NCBI GenBank assembly: GCA_002897675.1
Contig: BDSU01000024.1
Coordinates: forward strand, 1-64,000
Direction: 5' to 3'
DNA: 64,000 bases
Origin: a bacterium BMS3Abin02
GTDB lineage: Bacteria > Actinomycetota > Acidimicrobiia > Spongiisociales > UBA4744
Program-made: the position numbers and the translations under genes
The notes under the pieces: generated by a model
Databases searched by the model: none
What the model saw: only the letters and a program-made list of their open reading frames with translations
What the model was told of the DNA's origin: nothing
Part shown: positions 26,983 through 39,703 of the stretch, piece by piece
Numbering within the stretch: the first letter of the stretch is position 1
Layout of the letters: each line of letters starts with the position of its first letter

Positions 26983-28280
26983 TACACCACCTGGGGCACC
27001 ATGTGATGAGCAGCCCTCTTGAGTCCATAGGCTACGCCGAGCGACAGCACGGCGAGGATCACGAATACGACGAACCCCGTCGCGTATCCGGAGAGATCTG
27101 TGCCTTTGACGAAGAGGCCCATCAACGGCGGAACGGCGAAGCCTCCGAAGGCGCCCAGGCCGCCGACCCATCCGGCAGCACCACCGACCGCCTCGGGAAC
27201 TTCCTGAGGCACCAGTTTGAAGACGGCGGCGTTGTTCACGCCCATGCCGATCGCCATGAGGATCTCCGCGAACAGCGAAAGCCCGACACTCGTCGAGACC
27301 GTCATCAGCACGGCACCTACCAGCAGCGACGCAAGCGACAGGATGGCCGTCAACTCACCCCCGATTCGGTCCGCGACCGAGCCACCGACGATGCGAATCA
27401 ACGAAGCGAGGATCGAGAACGTCGCGGTGAACGCTCCCGCTGCGACGAGGGAGACCCCGAGGTACTCCTTCCAGTAGGTCGGAAGCCACGCGGTAAGGGC
27501 TATGAAGCCGCCGAACGTCGTGAAGTAGAGCACCACCATCGCCCACGTCTTCCAGTTGCGTGCCGAGATCTGGAGCGTTTGGAGCGCCGTACCGGCAGGG
27601 AACAGTTCCTCGCCGAGTTCCTGGGCGCGTGTCTTGGACTCGTCGACGGAGAGCCCGTGGTCACGGAACTGGAAGAAGGGGGCGTTCTGGCCCATGCGCC
27701 AGTAGAGGAATGTGCCGATGACGAGCAGCCCGAGCCATGCGATGTAGGCGGTGGAAAGCCCCGCCGCACTCAGGATCAGCGGCAGCAGAAAGGAGAACAT
27801 ACCGGGAGCAAGGTTTCCGGCACCTGCGAACGTGCCGAGCGCCCAGCCCTGGCGTGACTGCGGATACCAGTACGACACTTGGCTGATCCCGACGGAGAAC
27901 GTTGCGATCCCCGCCCCGCTCAGCACACCGAGCAGCAACAGGAGCGGATACATTCCCGGTGTCAGATTGTCCGGATACAGGGTGGTGACGATGACGGCAA
28001 GACCCGTCATACCCACCACCGACGACAAGAGCAACACGATGAACGGCTTGCGTCCCCCTGTCGTGTCGACCCAGGCGGAGAACGGAATCCTCAGCAGCGA
28101 TCCCGAGAGTGCCGGCGCTGCCACCAACAAACCGACCTGTCCCGGGGACAGGTCCATGATCTCCTTGAACTTGTGGGCGGTGGGTCCGAAGAGCGCCACC
28201 GCGGCGAAACCGAAGAAAAAGCCGAGGGTCGCAGCAAGAAGGCCGGAGCTCGGTGTCCCCTTCGTTCGAAGGTCGGCCAT
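26982..28280 (-). CDS. narK: Nitrate/nitrite MFS transporter
   Basis: A 432-residue, 12-helix major facilitator of the nitrate-nitrite porter family. A glycine-rich signature GTFAGAGNLAPG is in the fifth-helix region and the arginine LLRIPFSAWVD lies in the second. It is the first gene of the nar operon, with a strong SD GGAGGGAAC before the ATG, and would supply the cytoplasmic NarG with nitrate and export nitrite. Confidence 0.94.
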   Translation of the reverse strand: MADLRTKGTPSSGLLAATLGFFFGFAAVALFGPTAHKFKEIMDLSPGQVGLLVAAPALSGSLLRIPFSAWVDTTGGRKPFIVLLLSSVVGMTGLAVIVTTLYPDNLTPGMYPLLLLLGVLSGAGIATFSVGISQVSYWYPQSRQGWALGTFAGAGNLAPGMFSFLLPLILSAAGLSTAYIAWLGLLVIGTFLYWRMGQNAPFFQFRDHGLSVDESKTRAQELGEELFPAGTALQTLQISARNWKTWAMVVLYFTTFGGFIALTAWLPTYWKEYLGVSLVAAGAFTATFSILASLIRIVGGSVADRIGGELTAILSLASLLVGAVLMTVSTSVGLSLFAEILMAIGMGVNNAAVFKLVPQEVPEAVGGAAGWVGGLGAFGGFAVPPLMGLFVKGTDLSGYATGFVVFVILAVLSLGVAYGLKRAAHHMVPQVV

Positions 28281-28297
28281 GTTCCCTCCAAGACTAT

Positions 28298-28320
28298 TAG
28301 TCCATGACTACATGACTACA
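28298..28320. promoter_or_regulatory. Putative operator at the narK transcription start
   Basis: Two adjacent TGACTACA octamers (28305-28312 and 28313-28320) and an overlapping inverted repeat TAGTC-CAT-GACTA (28298-28310). They lie across and just after the expected start of transcription, a position for repression. Confidence 0.5.
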
Positions 28321-28322
28321 GG

Positions 28323-28352
28323 ACCATACCGCGGGATCGACTTTGTTGTCAA
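28323..28352 (-). promoter_or_regulatory. Promoter of the narK-narI operon
   Basis: On the minus strand, TTGACA (28352-28347), an 18-base spacer and TATGGT (28328-28323), close to the sigma-70 consensus. It lies just after the upstream gene, so the nar operon has its own promoter. Confidence 0.6.
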
Positions 28353-28370
28353 GAGCAGGCGGTTGCAGGA

Positions 28371-29723
28371 TCAGGCCTCGGGCTCTCCGTCGACGGATTC
28401 TTCGTCGACCAGGACATCTGCCGAGATCGGCGGCAGCGGGAACTGATCGGCTTGGTGCCACTCGGTTCGCACCCGGACCGGCGGTCCGGTCACACTCCCC
28501 CGCCGGCGACCCGTGTCGGGCTGTACCCGGACCGGCGCCACGGTCACACCTCCCTGTTGGCGGCCTGAGACCAACCCGACCGTCCACGCACCCAGGCCGA
28601 GGACTGCCATGATCAGGACCACGACGGTCCCGACGACCGGGATGAGCAACGCGATCACCCACAGCAGCGAGCCGACGAGAAACCCGGCCTGCCCGCTGCG
28701 CCGCCATCCGAGGAGCCGCCCCCCGACCGCCGTCAGCACGGGAATCGGAGCCAGCAGGACCCCGAGCGAGATCATCCCGAGCACCGCGAGCGCGATTGGT
28801 CCTCCGACGACGACCACAGGCAGTGCCATCTCCGGGGAGGAGGCGAGCGCGAGGCCGGCAGCGATACTCATGATCAGGACCGGCACCACCATCGCTGCCA
28901 GCCCGACGAAGAACGTGCGCACGGGGTAGTGCCGCACGGCAGTCACCGAACGTTGCAGCACGCGCGGTGCAAACCAGAACATCACGAATCCGAGAATCAT
29001 GACCGTGAGTACGGTGATCAGTTGCGTCAGCGCGAAGATCGCCTGCACGGCCACGTTGGGACGCACCGGCTCTCGATGCACGATCTGGCGCCCGACATCC
29101 ACGCTCTGGCCGATGACCGCGTCGGCGGAAGATCGGTAGCCGAGCGTCCCGCCGATCCGCGTCCCCGCCGGGATCTCCAATCGGCCGACCGTCACGTCCA
29201 CGTCCCCGCCGACAGACCCGCCGATTCGTGCACGGTCGATCGTCTGGCCGCCGACGTCACGCCCGACGCTGCCCGACGTGTCGAGGTTGAGGGTCCATGC
29301 GAGGAGATCCCGACCGATGTCTCCGGTGACGGTGACGCTCGACGCTCCGGCGAGAAGATCGCCTCCGATCTTCCCGTCGACCCGAACCGTGGCCGCCCCC
29401 ACCCTGACCGACCCGTCGACGGTGCCGGTGATCACGACACTCGACGCCACACCGGTCACACTGCCGAGCACGTGGCCGCTGATACGAAGCTCTCCCGTGG
29501 CGGCAACGAGCACATCTCCTTCGACGGTCCCCTCGATGACGACCCGATTCCCTGCCGCATAGAGATCCTCGCCCACGACGTCACCCTTTTGTACGAGAAC
29601 GATATCTGCTCCTGCCCGATCGGCCGAGATGATGGGGGCACGTGCCGCCGCAGGCGCGGCGGATACCGAGAGCAGCAACCCAGAGACCGTGAGAAGCATG
29701 GCGAGTCGGAGTGAGGGCTTCAT
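28371..29723 (-). CDS. Bactofilin-like polymer-forming membrane protein
   Basis: About 450 residues. A signal peptide is followed by about 170 residues of right-handed beta-helix character with short Gly/Val repeats (VEGDVLVAATGELRISGHV, then similar turns), as in bactofilins. Then four or five membrane segments and a disordered Pro/Arg-rich C-terminus. Function unknown; relatives form polymers at the envelope. The start may be ATG 29723 or ATG 29735; neither has a good SD. Confidence 0.75.
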   Translation of the reverse strand: MKPSLRLAMLLTVSGLLLSVSAAPAAARAPIISADRAGADIVLVQKGDVVGEDLYAAGNRVVIEGTVEGDVLVAATGELRISGHVLGSVTGVASSVVITGTVDGSVRVGAATVRVDGKIGGDLLAGASSVTVTGDIGRDLLAWTLNLDTSGSVGRDVGGQTIDRARIGGSVGGDVDVTVGRLEIPAGTRIGGTLGYRSSADAVIGQSVDVGRQIVHREPVRPNVAVQAIFALTQLITVLTVMILGFVMFWFAPRVLQRSVTAVRHYPVRTFFVGLAAMVVPVLIMSIAAGLALASSPEMALPVVVVGGPIALAVLGMISLGVLLAPIPVLTAVGGRLLGWRRSGQAGFLVGSLLWVIALLIPVVGTVVVLIMAVLGLGAWTVGLVSGRQQGGVTVAPVRVQPDTGRRRGSVTGPPVRVRTEWHQADQFPLPPISADVLVDEESVDGEPEA

Positions 29724-29761
29724 GTCACGCACCATTCTGGCCGAATCGAGAACGCATCGGC

Positions 29762-29810
29762 GAACCCTGGGCTCGTAGTGGTCCCCAGGACCACTACGAG
29801 CCCAGGGTTC
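29762..29810. terminator. 49-bp perfect palindromic hairpin after nuoN
   Basis: Two perfect 23-base arms around a three-base loop, starting GAACCCTGGGCTCGTAGTGG. It sits 8 bases beyond the nuoN stop. A closely related palindrome lies at 61225-61275, so this is a dispersed element that could serve as terminator. Confidence 0.8.
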
Positions 29811-29817
29811 AGGGGTT

Positions 29818-31276
29818 CTAGAAGGGGAACGCCTGTCGGGCGACGTCGAGCAGGGGGCCGGGAACGATGCCGAATACCAGTGTGATCGCGGCGCTGATGA
29901 TCAGCACCCAGCGGATTGCCCCGACGGCCACAAAACGCCTCGGAGCAGCACCGGGCGCTTCGGCGAGTGCAGGGGACTGCATGTACATCAGCACGATCAC
30001 CCGCAGGTAGAAGAAGAAGCCGGCCACCGATGCGAGCACGCCGAGGATCACGAGCCACTCGAAGCCGGCGCTCCATGCTGCCGTAAACGCTGCGAACTTC
30101 GCGATGAATCCGGACGTGAGTGGCACGCCCGACATGGACACCATGAACAGCGCCAACGAGCCCGCGAGCAGCGGTGAGCGCTCCGCGAGCCCCGTGTAGT
30201 CGCTCAGCGGCGACTCGGCTCCGGTGGGCCCCGCTACGGCGGCCACCACGCCAAACGCACCCAGGAGTTGCACGGTGTACACCGCCAGGTAGAACCAGAC
30301 CGCGGGCATCCCGACGCCGCCTGCCGTGAGAGCGGTCAGAATGAATCCGGCGTGCGCCACCGACGAGTAGGCGAGCATCCGCCGCATGTCCGTCTGCGCG
30401 ATCGCCAACAGCATTCCGACAACGATCGAAATGGCGGCGAGAAGGGCAAGACCGCTCGACCACTCATCGATGAACTTCGGGAACGCGAAGATCAGGATCC
30501 TGGCGAGAGCGGCAAAAGCACCGACCTTGGCCGCAGCGACCATGAAACCGACGATGCCGGCCGGAGATCCCTGATAGGCGTCTGGCGCCCAAACGTGAAA
30601 CGGCGCGGCAGATACCTTGAAGGCGACTCCGACGATCAGCAGGGCCATGCCGACCTGCACGACTCCCGGACGAAGGACGACGTATGCCGAGAAGAACTGG
30701 CCGATGCCGATGACGGAGAGGGACCCCGTCCCGGCGAACACCAGCGCGGCACCGTAGATGAACACCGCCGAAGCAAACGATCCGAGCAGGAAGTACTTGA
30801 GTGCCGCCTCGTCGGCCTGCAACGTCTTTCTCGTTATCCCCGCGAGCACGTAGAGCGACATCGACGCCACCTCGAGACCCACGAAGATCAAAACCAGGTT
30901 CGTCGCGGTCGCCATGAGCATGAAACCGGTCGTTGCCATGAACACGAGCACGATGCCTTCGGCGCCTCGCCGGCCGAGTTCCTTCACCATTCCCCAACCG
31001 GCGGCGAGACCGAGGGCTGCGACACCGACGAGGAGGAAGCTCGCGAATGCCCCGAAGGTGTCGGTGATGAGCATCCCGGAGAACGACATACTCGCCGCAT
31101 CGGACGCGGACGCCCACTGGAACCCGACGGCCACTCCTGCCAATGCGAGTGTTACCGCGGCTATCCATGCGTGCACTCTCGGAGGGGGCTTGCGGAAGAC
31201 ATCCACCATCAGCACGACGACTGCGCCCAACGTAAGGATGATCTCGGGCCCGATGGCCAGGTACGAGACGTTCACG

Positions 31277-31287
<11 letters not shown>
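29818..31287 (-). CDS. nuoN: NADH-quinone oxidoreductase subunit N
   Basis: A 489-residue antiporter-like membrane subunit of complex I with 14 helices and the proton-channel Lys/Glu region around GLEVASMSLYVLAG and KYFLLGSFASA. Last gene of the nuo operon. The start lies in a run of GTG codons (31287, 31284, 31275) overlapping the nuoM stop; which one is used cannot be decided. Confidence 0.96.
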
Positions 31288-32830
<1,543 letters not shown>

Positions 32831-32832
32831 CG

Positions 32833-34737
32833 CTACAGCCCTCCCGTGCTCAGGAACCAGATGACGAAACCGACCACGCCCGCGGCGATCGTCAACGCGT
32901 AGTTACGTACGTATCCACTCTGCAGGGGTCGCAGTGCAGCTCCGATCCGACGAACGACGTTGCCCACGCCGTTGACGGCACCGTCGATGAGTTTCTGATC
33001 CAGAACGAATGCCGACCAGGCGGAAGCGAGCTTGCCCGGAGCGACGACGAGGGTGCCGTACACGTCGTCCAGGTAATAGGCGTTCCCCATGCGGCGCCAC
33101 AGTGACGGGATGTTCATCGTCCACGATTCTTCCGCACCGCCTGGACGGGAGTAGAGCCGCCAGGCGATGGCGATTCCGCCGAGGGCAACAAGCACCGAGA
33201 GTGAGGCCAGGAGCCATAGCACCAGCCCTCCTGGTTCGCCGGCCAGGCCGACCCCTTCGAACGACGGTTCCAGGAAATGCTCGAGGCCGGCCCTGAACGG
33301 TGTGTTGATGAGTCCTCCCACGGTGGCCAGGACGGCAAGGACCATCAACGGGATCGTCATGACCTTGGGGGCCTCGTGCGGATGCACACCCTCCTCCCAT
33401 CTCGGTTCACCAAGGAAGGTCAGGACGAACCACCGGGTCATGTAGAAGGCGGTGAGTCCCGCGGTGATCAGGCCGATCGCCCACAGGACGATCCACCAGC
33501 CACCGCGGTTGAACACCGTCCCCAGGATTTCGTCCTTGGACCAGAAGCCGGCGAACGGCGGGATGCCGGAGATCGCGAGCGTTGCGATCACCATCGTGAT
33601 CCCTGTGGTCTTCATCTTCGACCACAGGCCTCCCATCTTGAAGATGTTCTGCTCGTCGGACATTGCGTGGATCACGGCGCCGGCACCGAGGAACAGCAAC
33701 GCTTTGAAAAACGCATGCGTCATGAGGTGGAACACACCGGCGACGTATGCAGCGGATCCGACACCGAGGAACATGTAGCCCAGCTGGCTGATCGTCGAAT
33801 AGGCGAGCACTCGCTTGATGTCGGATTGCGCCATCGCGATCGTTGCGGCGAAGAACGCCGTCAATGCACCGATGGTCGCCACGACGATGGAGGCCGTGTC
33901 GGACAACGCGTAGATAGCGGAAGTCCTGGCGATCATGAACACGCCCGCGGTGACCATCGTCGCTGCATGGATCAAGGCCGAGACCGGTGTGGGACCCTCC
34001 ATTGCGTCCGGCAGCCAGACGTACAGGGGCAGCTGTGCGGACTTGCCGGTGGCGCCCACGAGGAGCAGAAGCCCGACGGCGGTGGCCGCACCGGCGCCCA
34101 ACAGCTTTCCCGGATCGTCGAGCACGGTCGTGTAGGAGAGCGTCCCGAACGTGGCGAAGATGATCATCAGGCCGATGAGGAAGCCGAAGTCGCCGATCCG
34201 GTTGACGATGAACGCCTTCTTGCCGGCGGCTGCGGCACTCGGACGGACATACCAGAACGAGATCAGCAGATACGAGCACAAGCCGACCAGCTCCCAACCG
34301 ACGAAGAGAACCGCAAAGTTGTTCGCCAACACGAGGATGAGCATCGACGTCGCGAACAGGTTCAGATAGACGAAGAAGCGGCCGAAACGGTCGTCCCCAC
34401 GCATGTACCCGATGGCGTACACATGGATGACGGCTCCGACACCGGCCACGACGAGCACCATGAGCGCCGCGAGTGGATCCCACAGGAACTCGACGGTGGC
34501 GCCGAGGGCGGGGATCCAGTCGAACACGCGCACCACCTGAGGCTCGGCCCCGCCCTGGAAAAGGGGTATCGCGGCGATCAGGCCGATCAGGAACGACCCC
34601 CCGATCATGCTCGAAGCGATCCAGCCCGCGAGCGGTTCGCCGATCCGGCGGCCGAAGAAGTGCAGGAACACGGTCCCGAGCGCCGGCAGCAGGATGATCA
34701 ACCAGATGTTGCGAATGAAGAACTCGGTCATCCTCAT
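32833..34737 (-). CDS. nuoL: NADH-quinone oxidoreductase subunit L
   Basis: A 634-residue subunit, the distal antiporter-like unit of complex I with the long amphipathic lateral helix near the C-terminus. [13 protein letters not shown] and the [20 protein letters not shown] stretch are diagnostic. The ATG overlaps the nuoK stop; a second ATG two codons later is possible. Confidence 0.97.
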   Translation of the reverse strand: MRMTEFFIRNIWLIILLPALGTVFLHFFGRRIGEPLAGWIASSMIGGSFLIGLIAAIPLFQGGAEPQVVRVFDWIPALGATVEFLWDPLAALMVLVVAGVGAVIHVYAIGYMRGDDRFGRFFVYLNLFATSMLILVLANNFAVLFVGWELVGLCSYLLISFWYVRPSAAAAGKKAFIVNRIGDFGFLIGLMIIFATFGTLSYTTVLDDPGKLLGAGAATAVGLLLLVGATGKSAQLPLYVWLPDAMEGPTPVSALIHAATMVTAGVFMIARTSAIYALSDTASIVVATIGALTAFFAATIAMAQSDIKRVLAYSTISQLGYMFLGVGSAAYVAGVFHLMTHAFFKALLFLGAGAVIHAMSDEQNIFKMGGLWSKMKTTGITMVIATLAISGIPPFAGFWSKDEILGTVFNRGGWWIVLWAIGLITAGLTAFYMTRWFVLTFLGEPRWEEGVHPHEAPKVMTIPLMVLAVLATVGGLINTPFRAGLEHFLEPSFEGVGLAGEPGGLVLWLLASLSVLVALGGIAIAWRLYSRPGGAEESWTMNIPSLWRRMGNAYYLDDVYGTLVVAPGKLASAWSAFVLDQKLIDGAVNGVGNVVRRIGAALRPLQSGYVRNYALTIAAGVVGFVIWFLSTGGL

Positions 34738-35039
34738 CCCCTCAGCTCATGGAGCTCGTCGACGGACGTTGTCTGCCGATTGCGGAACACGGCGACGATG
34801 ATCGCCAACCCGACCACGACCTCCGCGGCGGCAACGACGAGAACGAAGAACACCGCAAGCTGTCCGGTGAGGTCCCGCAACTGACGGCCGGCCGCAATGA
34901 ACGTCAGGTTGACGGCGTTGAGCATCAACTCGATGCACATGAACATCACGATCGCGTTCCGGCGGATCAGGAGCCCGAGCGCGCCGATCACGAACAGGGC
35001 CGCCGCGAGCGTCATGTACCAGCCTGCAGTAACGATCAC
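34734..35039 (-). CDS. nuoK: NADH-quinone oxidoreductase subunit K
   Basis: A 101-residue subunit with three membrane helices, normal length for NuoK. The buried Glu in [13 protein letters not shown] and a second in [11 protein letters not shown] are the conserved proton-path carboxylates. GTG at 35039 overlaps the nuoJ stop. Confidence 0.95.
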   Translation of the reverse strand: MIVTAGWYMTLAAALFVIGALGLLIRRNAIVMFMCIELMLNAVNLTFIAAGRQLRDLTGQLAVFFVLVVAAAEVVVGLAIIVAVFRNRQTTSVDELHELRG

Positions 35040-35563
35040 GGCCGCTCCCTCTTCCGGGCCGGGAAGTAGGCCAGGGCGATCGCTCCGACTGCTGCAACGA
35101 TGAGCAAGAGCGCGGTCGCCTCGAACGGCAGCACCCATCCACCGAACAGGCCGGCGCCGATCGCTTCCGCGGTCCCGTTGGGGGCCTCGCCAGGTTTGGG
35201 AATCCCGGTGACCCACGACCAGTTGTTTCCGGCGACCACCGCGATAACGACGCCGAGCGTCACCAGGCCGAGCAGGAACACGAGCAGTCGCTGACCGGGG
35301 AGATGCTCGGTGAGGTCTTCGGAACGGTCGACGCCGATGAGCATGATGACGAACAGGAACAGTGTCATGACCGCACCGGCATAGACCATCACCTGTACGA
35401 CGGCGACAAAATGGGCAAGGTGCACGACGTAGAGAACAGCGAGCGACAGCAGCGTGAGGATCAAGCCCATCGCAGACTTGACCGGGTTCTTCGCGAACAC
35501 CACCGACAGCGCGCCGACCAGAACGAGGGCACCGAACAGGAAGAAGAGAACCAGCTCGGTCAT
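35036..35563 (-). CDS. nuoJ: NADH-quinone oxidoreductase subunit J
   Basis: A 175-residue membrane subunit. The conserved [20 protein letters not shown], which forms the pi-bulge helix of NuoJ, is present. Overlaps nuoI and nuoK by four bases each. Confidence 0.95.
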   Translation of the reverse strand: MTELVLFFLFGALVLVGALSVVFAKNPVKSAMGLILTLLSLAVLYVVHLAHFVAVVQVMVYAGAVMTLFLFVIMLIGVDRSEDLTEHLPGQRLLVFLLGLVTLGVVIAVVAGNNWSWVTGIPKPGEAPNGTAEAIGAGLFGGWVLPFEATALLLIVAAVGAIALAYFPARKRERP

Positions 35564-36186
35564 GCCTCCTCCCCCGATTGTCCCTTCTCGGGTTCGCGAG
35601 CCTTGCCGGCTCTGGGTGTCCAGGCGACGACGCCCTCATACGCCACTCTTCCGGCCGGAGCCGTCGCCCGCATCCACCCGTCACCTTCGGTGAGTTCGTC
35701 GTAGTTGGCGAGGGGATCGTTGTCGAACATGTGATTCGGTGAGCCGTCCTCGTTGACGAGGAGTTCCTTCTTGGTGTAGATGCCGTCCTGACGGTCTGTC
35801 ACCGACATCTCGAACAGGTGCGTCAGTGTGATGGCCTCGGTCGGGCACGCCTCGACGCAGAGCCCGCAGAAGATGCACCGCAGCATGTTGATGTCGTAGA
35901 CGAACCCGTAGCGCTCCCCCGGGCTGACCGGAGCGTCCGGAGGATTGTCGGCGCCTCGAACGTAGATGCAGTGCGCGGGACATACGCCCGCACACAGTTC
36001 GCACCCGATGCATTTCTCGGTCCCGTCGGGATAACGGTTCAATTGGTGTCTGCCGTGGAATCGCTGCGGTTTGACACGGAATTCCGTCGGGTACTTCTCG
36101 GTCACGAGACCGTCCTTGAACACGGTCCTCACTCCGATCCCGAAGGTGACCTTGAGGCCCTTGGCGAACTCGGAGATCATGCCCAT
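35560..36186 (-). CDS. nuoI: NADH-quinone oxidoreductase subunit I
   Basis: A 208-residue ferredoxin-like subunit carrying clusters N6a and N6b: [12 protein letters not shown] and [12 protein letters not shown]. The C-terminus is extended and charged compared with short NuoI proteins. Start is ATG 36186 (overlapping nuoH by 10) or ATG 36180 (overlapping by 4). Confidence 0.96.
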   Translation of the reverse strand: MGMISEFAKGLKVTFGIGVRTVFKDGLVTEKYPTEFRVKPQRFHGRHQLNRYPDGTEKCIGCELCAGVCPAHCIYVRGADNPPDAPVSPGERYGFVYDINMLRCIFCGLCVEACPTEAITLTHLFEMSVTDRQDGIYTKKELLVNEDGSPNHMFDNDPLANYDELTEGDGWMRATAPAGRVAYEGVVAWTPRAGKAREPEKGQSGEEA

Positions 36187-37271
36187 GGCAATCCAAACTG
36201 CCGGATTCCTACGACGATGGTGACGAACACAAGCCACGCGAGCGCGGCGGGAATCAACCCTTTCCAGCCAAGCACCATCAGTCGGTCGTAGCGAATCCGC
36301 GGCAACGTGGCGCGAATCCACATGAACACGAACAGGACGACGAGTGTCTTGACGAAGAAGTAGACGATGGGGAGTAGTGCCGAGATCCACACAGGGATGC
36401 GCCCGTCGAGGGTCGGACCGTTCCACCCGCCCAGAAAGAGGGTCGTTGTGATCGCCGACATGTTGAACATGTTGATGTACTCGGCGAGGAAGAAGAAGGC
36501 GAACCGGATGCTCGAGTATTCGGTATGGAATCCGCCGACGAGTTCCTGCTCGGCCTCCACCATGTCGAACGGTGCCCTGTTGGTCTCGGCCACACCGGCG
36601 ATGAAGAAGATAGCGAACGAGATGAACATCGGGATGATGTTCCACCTGGGAATGACCATCAGAACCGGCCAGCCGAACAGGTCGGCGAACGAACCGGATT
36701 GTGACGCGACAATCTTCTGGATGGAGAGACTGCCCGAGTAGAACACGACGGGGACCAGTGCCAGTCCCATCGCAGCCTCGTACGAGATCGCCTGCGCGGT
36801 GGCCCGCACACTGCCGAGCAACGGGTACTTCGACCCGGAAGACCACCCTGCCATCACGATCGCGTACACGGCGATCGACGAGAACGCGAGGATGTACAGC
36901 AGGCCGATATTCAGGTCGGTTCCCTGGAGGCTGATCGTTCGCTCGACGCCGCCGAGTGTCACGGTGAACGACCGTCCGATCGGGATCACCATGAAGATGA
37001 GGAAGGCGGGCACCAACGCGATGACCGGAGCAAGGATGTACATGCCGAACTCGGCCTTGCGCGGGGTGATCGGCTCCTTGAAGAACAGCTTCAACCCGTC
37101 GGCGAGCGTCTGGAGCATTCCCCACGGGCCTGCACGACTCGGTCCGATCCGGTTCTGCATGTCGGCAACGATCTTGCGCTCGGCCCAGACGAGCAGCAGG
37201 ACGACCACCAGCAGGAGACCGAAGATCACCAGGACCTTGACTCCGGCGATGGCCACATCCCACCAGTCCAT
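36177..37271 (-). CDS. nuoH: NADH-quinone oxidoreductase subunit H
   Basis: A 364-residue subunit with eight helices that forms part of the quinone chamber. [21 protein letters not shown] near the N-terminus and the Glu-rich [14 protein letters not shown] loop are conserved. The start overlaps nuoG by one base. Confidence 0.97.
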   Translation of the reverse strand: MDWWDVAIAGVKVLVIFGLLLVVVLLLVWAERKIVADMQNRIGPSRAGPWGMLQTLADGLKLFFKEPITPRKAEFGMYILAPVIALVPAFLIFMVIPIGRSFTVTLGGVERTISLQGTDLNIGLLYILAFSSIAVYAIVMAGWSSGSKYPLLGSVRATAQAISYEAAMGLALVPVVFYSGSLSIQKIVASQSGSFADLFGWPVLMVIPRWNIIPMFISFAIFFIAGVAETNRAPFDMVEAEQELVGGFHTEYSSIRFAFFFLAEYINMFNMSAITTTLFLGGWNGPTLDGRIPVWISALLPIVYFFVKTLVVLFVFMWIRATLPRIRYDRLMVLGWKGLIPAALAWLVFVTIVVGIRQFGLPWA

Positions 37272-39703
37272 CAGGCACTCACCTCCTTGCGGACCGTAAC
37301 AGCGAGTTGATCGCCGAGGGGCGGCATCTCCGGTTGATTGAACGGAACGTAGACGACTCCTTCGACGAGCGAGGCGTCGAGCACCGCCGGCATCACCACC
37401 GTGGTCGAAGGAGTCTGCACCGAGACCTCGTCTCCCGAGACGACCCCAAGCGATGCTGCGTCGAGCGGATGCAGATGAGCGGACGCTCCCGGCGCGAGGT
37501 GGTGCAGCGACAGCGACCTGCGCATCTCGACACCGTCGTCGTACAGTGTCCTGGCGAGGTGCAGGACCAGAGGCGCGGATACCGACTCGAGCGCATGGTC
37601 CACCGGCGTGTAGCGCAAGGGCTGATCTGCGTCGGCGCCAGGGATGACGACACCGTCACCGAAGGCGAGCGAGCTCCAGGTGACCCCGGCGTACGCGGGC
37701 GCCACTTCGGCGATCTCTGCAGCGATGGTCTTCGCGCAGTCGAAACCCATCGGCGCGTCCAGCCGGCGCGCAATCTCTTCGAGGATCGACCAGTCCGGCT
37801 GCGTCTGGCCGGGGCCTGCGACGACGCGGGTGACCTTCTGCACCCTTCCCTCGAGGTTGGTTGCCGTACCTTCCTTCTCGGCGAACGCTTCCACAGGCAA
37901 CACGACGTCGGCGCGTGCCGAGGAGTCCGTGAGGAACAGGTCCAGTGCGACCACGAACTCGGCCTTGTCGAGGGCTTCGGCCGCGAGAGCGCCATCCGGG
38001 ACGTCGCGCACAGGATCGGCTCCCACCATCACCAGCGCCTTCAGCTCGCCGGTCACCAACCCCTCGAGGATCCCTCGAGCATCGCGTCCCTCGTGGTCGG
38101 GGACCGCTCCGAAATCCGCTTCGAAGGAGGCCACCTGGTCCGCATCGTCGAGTGACACTCTTCCCGGCAGCAGCCTCGGTGCCAGTCCCATGTCGAGCGC
38201 CCCGTAGACATTCGATCGTCGGACGAGCGGCATGATCTTGGCGTCGGGCAGTGTCAGTGCGAAGGCTGCAACCGACTCGGCGAGTCGTGGATCCTCGGTG
38301 AGGCCCGTCCGGCCGATGATCGCCACCACCGGACCTTCGCCGAGCACGGAGCGTGCGGCGGCGAACTCTCCCTCGCCTGCAGCGAGGGCACGCAGCACTT
38401 CAGGTCCCTGCCCGGGGCGGTAGGTGATCTTGTGCTTCGTTCGGTCGTCGAGACCCGTTCTCCGCGGATGCACGACGACGAGTTTCGCGCCGTGTTTCTG
38501 GGCCGCCTGTCGCACCCGTAGGTACAACGTGCCCACTTCTTCTTTGAGGTCCGGAGCCCACACGAGGATGGCGTTCGCGGCATCGAGATCGGAGATCCGT
38601 GCCCTGCGATCTGGCGCAGCGAGGAGTCGCGGATCGAGTCCGTCGTCCATCTGGGCATCCACGTGGTTCGACCCTACGACAGTCCGCATGAACTTGGAGA
38701 ACGCGTAGGCGTCCTCGTTCGTGCCGCGTGCTCCACCAAGGCCTGCAACTGCGGCTCCGCCCTCTGCCTCGATGATCTCCTCGAGGCGTGCTGCGGTCAC
38801 ATCGAGTGCTTCGGCCCACGAGGCCTCACGGTGGCTGCCGTCTTCGTTCCTGATGAGCGGCACCTCGAGCCGATCTTCCGAGCCGATGAACTCGAAGCCG
38901 AACCTGCACTTGTCGCTCAACCAGCCCTGGTTCGTGGCATCGTTGTCGACGCCGTTGAATCGCAGAACCCTGTTTCGACTCGTGTCGATCTCGATGCTGT
39001 CGCCCACGGTGCAGTGATGACACGTCGACTCGGCCTTCTGCAGGTCCCATGGCCGTGCCTTGAATCGGTACGGCACCGCGGTGAGCGCGCCAACGGGGCA
39101 GATTTGGACCGTGTTGCCGGAGAAGTAGGAGGCGAACGGCTCGTTCGGGAACGTGGCCATGTGGTTGTTGTTTCCCCTGGCGGTGAACTCGATGAGTGGA
39201 TCGCCGGCCACCTCCTCGGCGAATCGGATACAACGCCAGCAGAAGATGCAGCGCTCGCGGTCGAGCAGCACGAGGTCGGAGACGGGTATCGGCTTCTCGA
39301 AGTGGCGTTTCTCTTCGACGAATCGGCTCTCTCCGGGCCCATAGCCGAGGGTCTGATCTTGAAGGGGACATTCGCCGCCCTTGTCGCAGATCGGGCAGTC
39401 GAGAGGGTGGTTGATGAGCAGGAACTCGAGAACGCCTTCCCGGGCCTTCTCGACGACCGGCGTCTTCGTGTGCACAACCATCCCGTCGGCGGCTTCGAGG
39501 GTGCAGGCCGTGGTGAGGACCGCTCCCCTCGGGGTCTCCAACTCGATGAGGCACATCCGACACTTGCCGACCGGGTCCAGGCGCGGGTGGTAGCAGAAAT
39601 GAGGGATGTAGGTGCCGTTGGCGATCGCGGCATCGATGACCAGTTGACCCTTCGGGACTTCGAACTCCTGACCGTCGACGGTGACCTTCACGAGATCAGT
39701 CAA
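37271..39703 (-). CDS. nuoG: NADH-quinone oxidoreductase subunit G
   Basis: An 810-residue subunit of the NADH-oxidising arm. N-terminal 2Fe-2S ligands lie in [15 protein letters not shown] with a further Cys in TTAC; the His/Cys cluster N5 is in [13 protein letters not shown], and N4 in CIFCWRC with ICPVG. At the place of the optional N7 cluster the pattern is C228, C231, Asp235, C266, where E. coli has four cysteines. The rest is a molybdopterin-fold domain without cofactor. Overlaps nuoF by eight bases. Confidence 0.96.
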   Translation of the reverse strand: MTDLVKVTVDGQEFEVPKGQLVIDAAIANGTYIPHFCYHPRLDPVGKCRMCLIELETPRGAVLTTACTLEAADGMVVHTKTPVVEKAREGVLEFLLINHPLDCPICDKGGECPLQDQTLGYGPGESRFVEEKRHFEKPIPVSDLVLLDRERCIFCWRCIRFAEEVAGDPLIEFTARGNNNHMATFPNEPFASYFSGNTVQICPVGALTAVPYRFKARPWDLQKAESTCHHCTVGDSIEIDTSRNRVLRFNGVDNDATNQGWLSDKCRFGFEFIGSEDRLEVPLIRNEDGSHREASWAEALDVTAARLEEIIEAEGGAAVAGLGGARGTNEDAYAFSKFMRTVVGSNHVDAQMDDGLDPRLLAAPDRRARISDLDAANAILVWAPDLKEEVGTLYLRVRQAAQKHGAKLVVVHPRRTGLDDRTKHKITYRPGQGPEVLRALAAGEGEFAAARSVLGEGPVVAIIGRTGLTEDPRLAESVAAFALTLPDAKIMPLVRRSNVYGALDMGLAPRLLPGRVSLDDADQVASFEADFGAVPDHEGRDARGILEGLVTGELKALVMVGADPVRDVPDGALAAEALDKAEFVVALDLFLTDSSARADVVLPVEAFAEKEGTATNLEGRVQKVTRVVAGPGQTQPDWSILEEIARRLDAPMGFDCAKTIAAEIAEVAPAYAGVTWSSLAFGDGVVIPGADADQPLRYTPVDHALESVSAPLVLHLARTLYDDGVEMRRSLSLHHLAPGASAHLHPLDAASLGVVSGDEVSVQTPSTTVVMPAVLDASLVEGVVYVPFNQPEMPPLGDQLAVTVRKEVSA

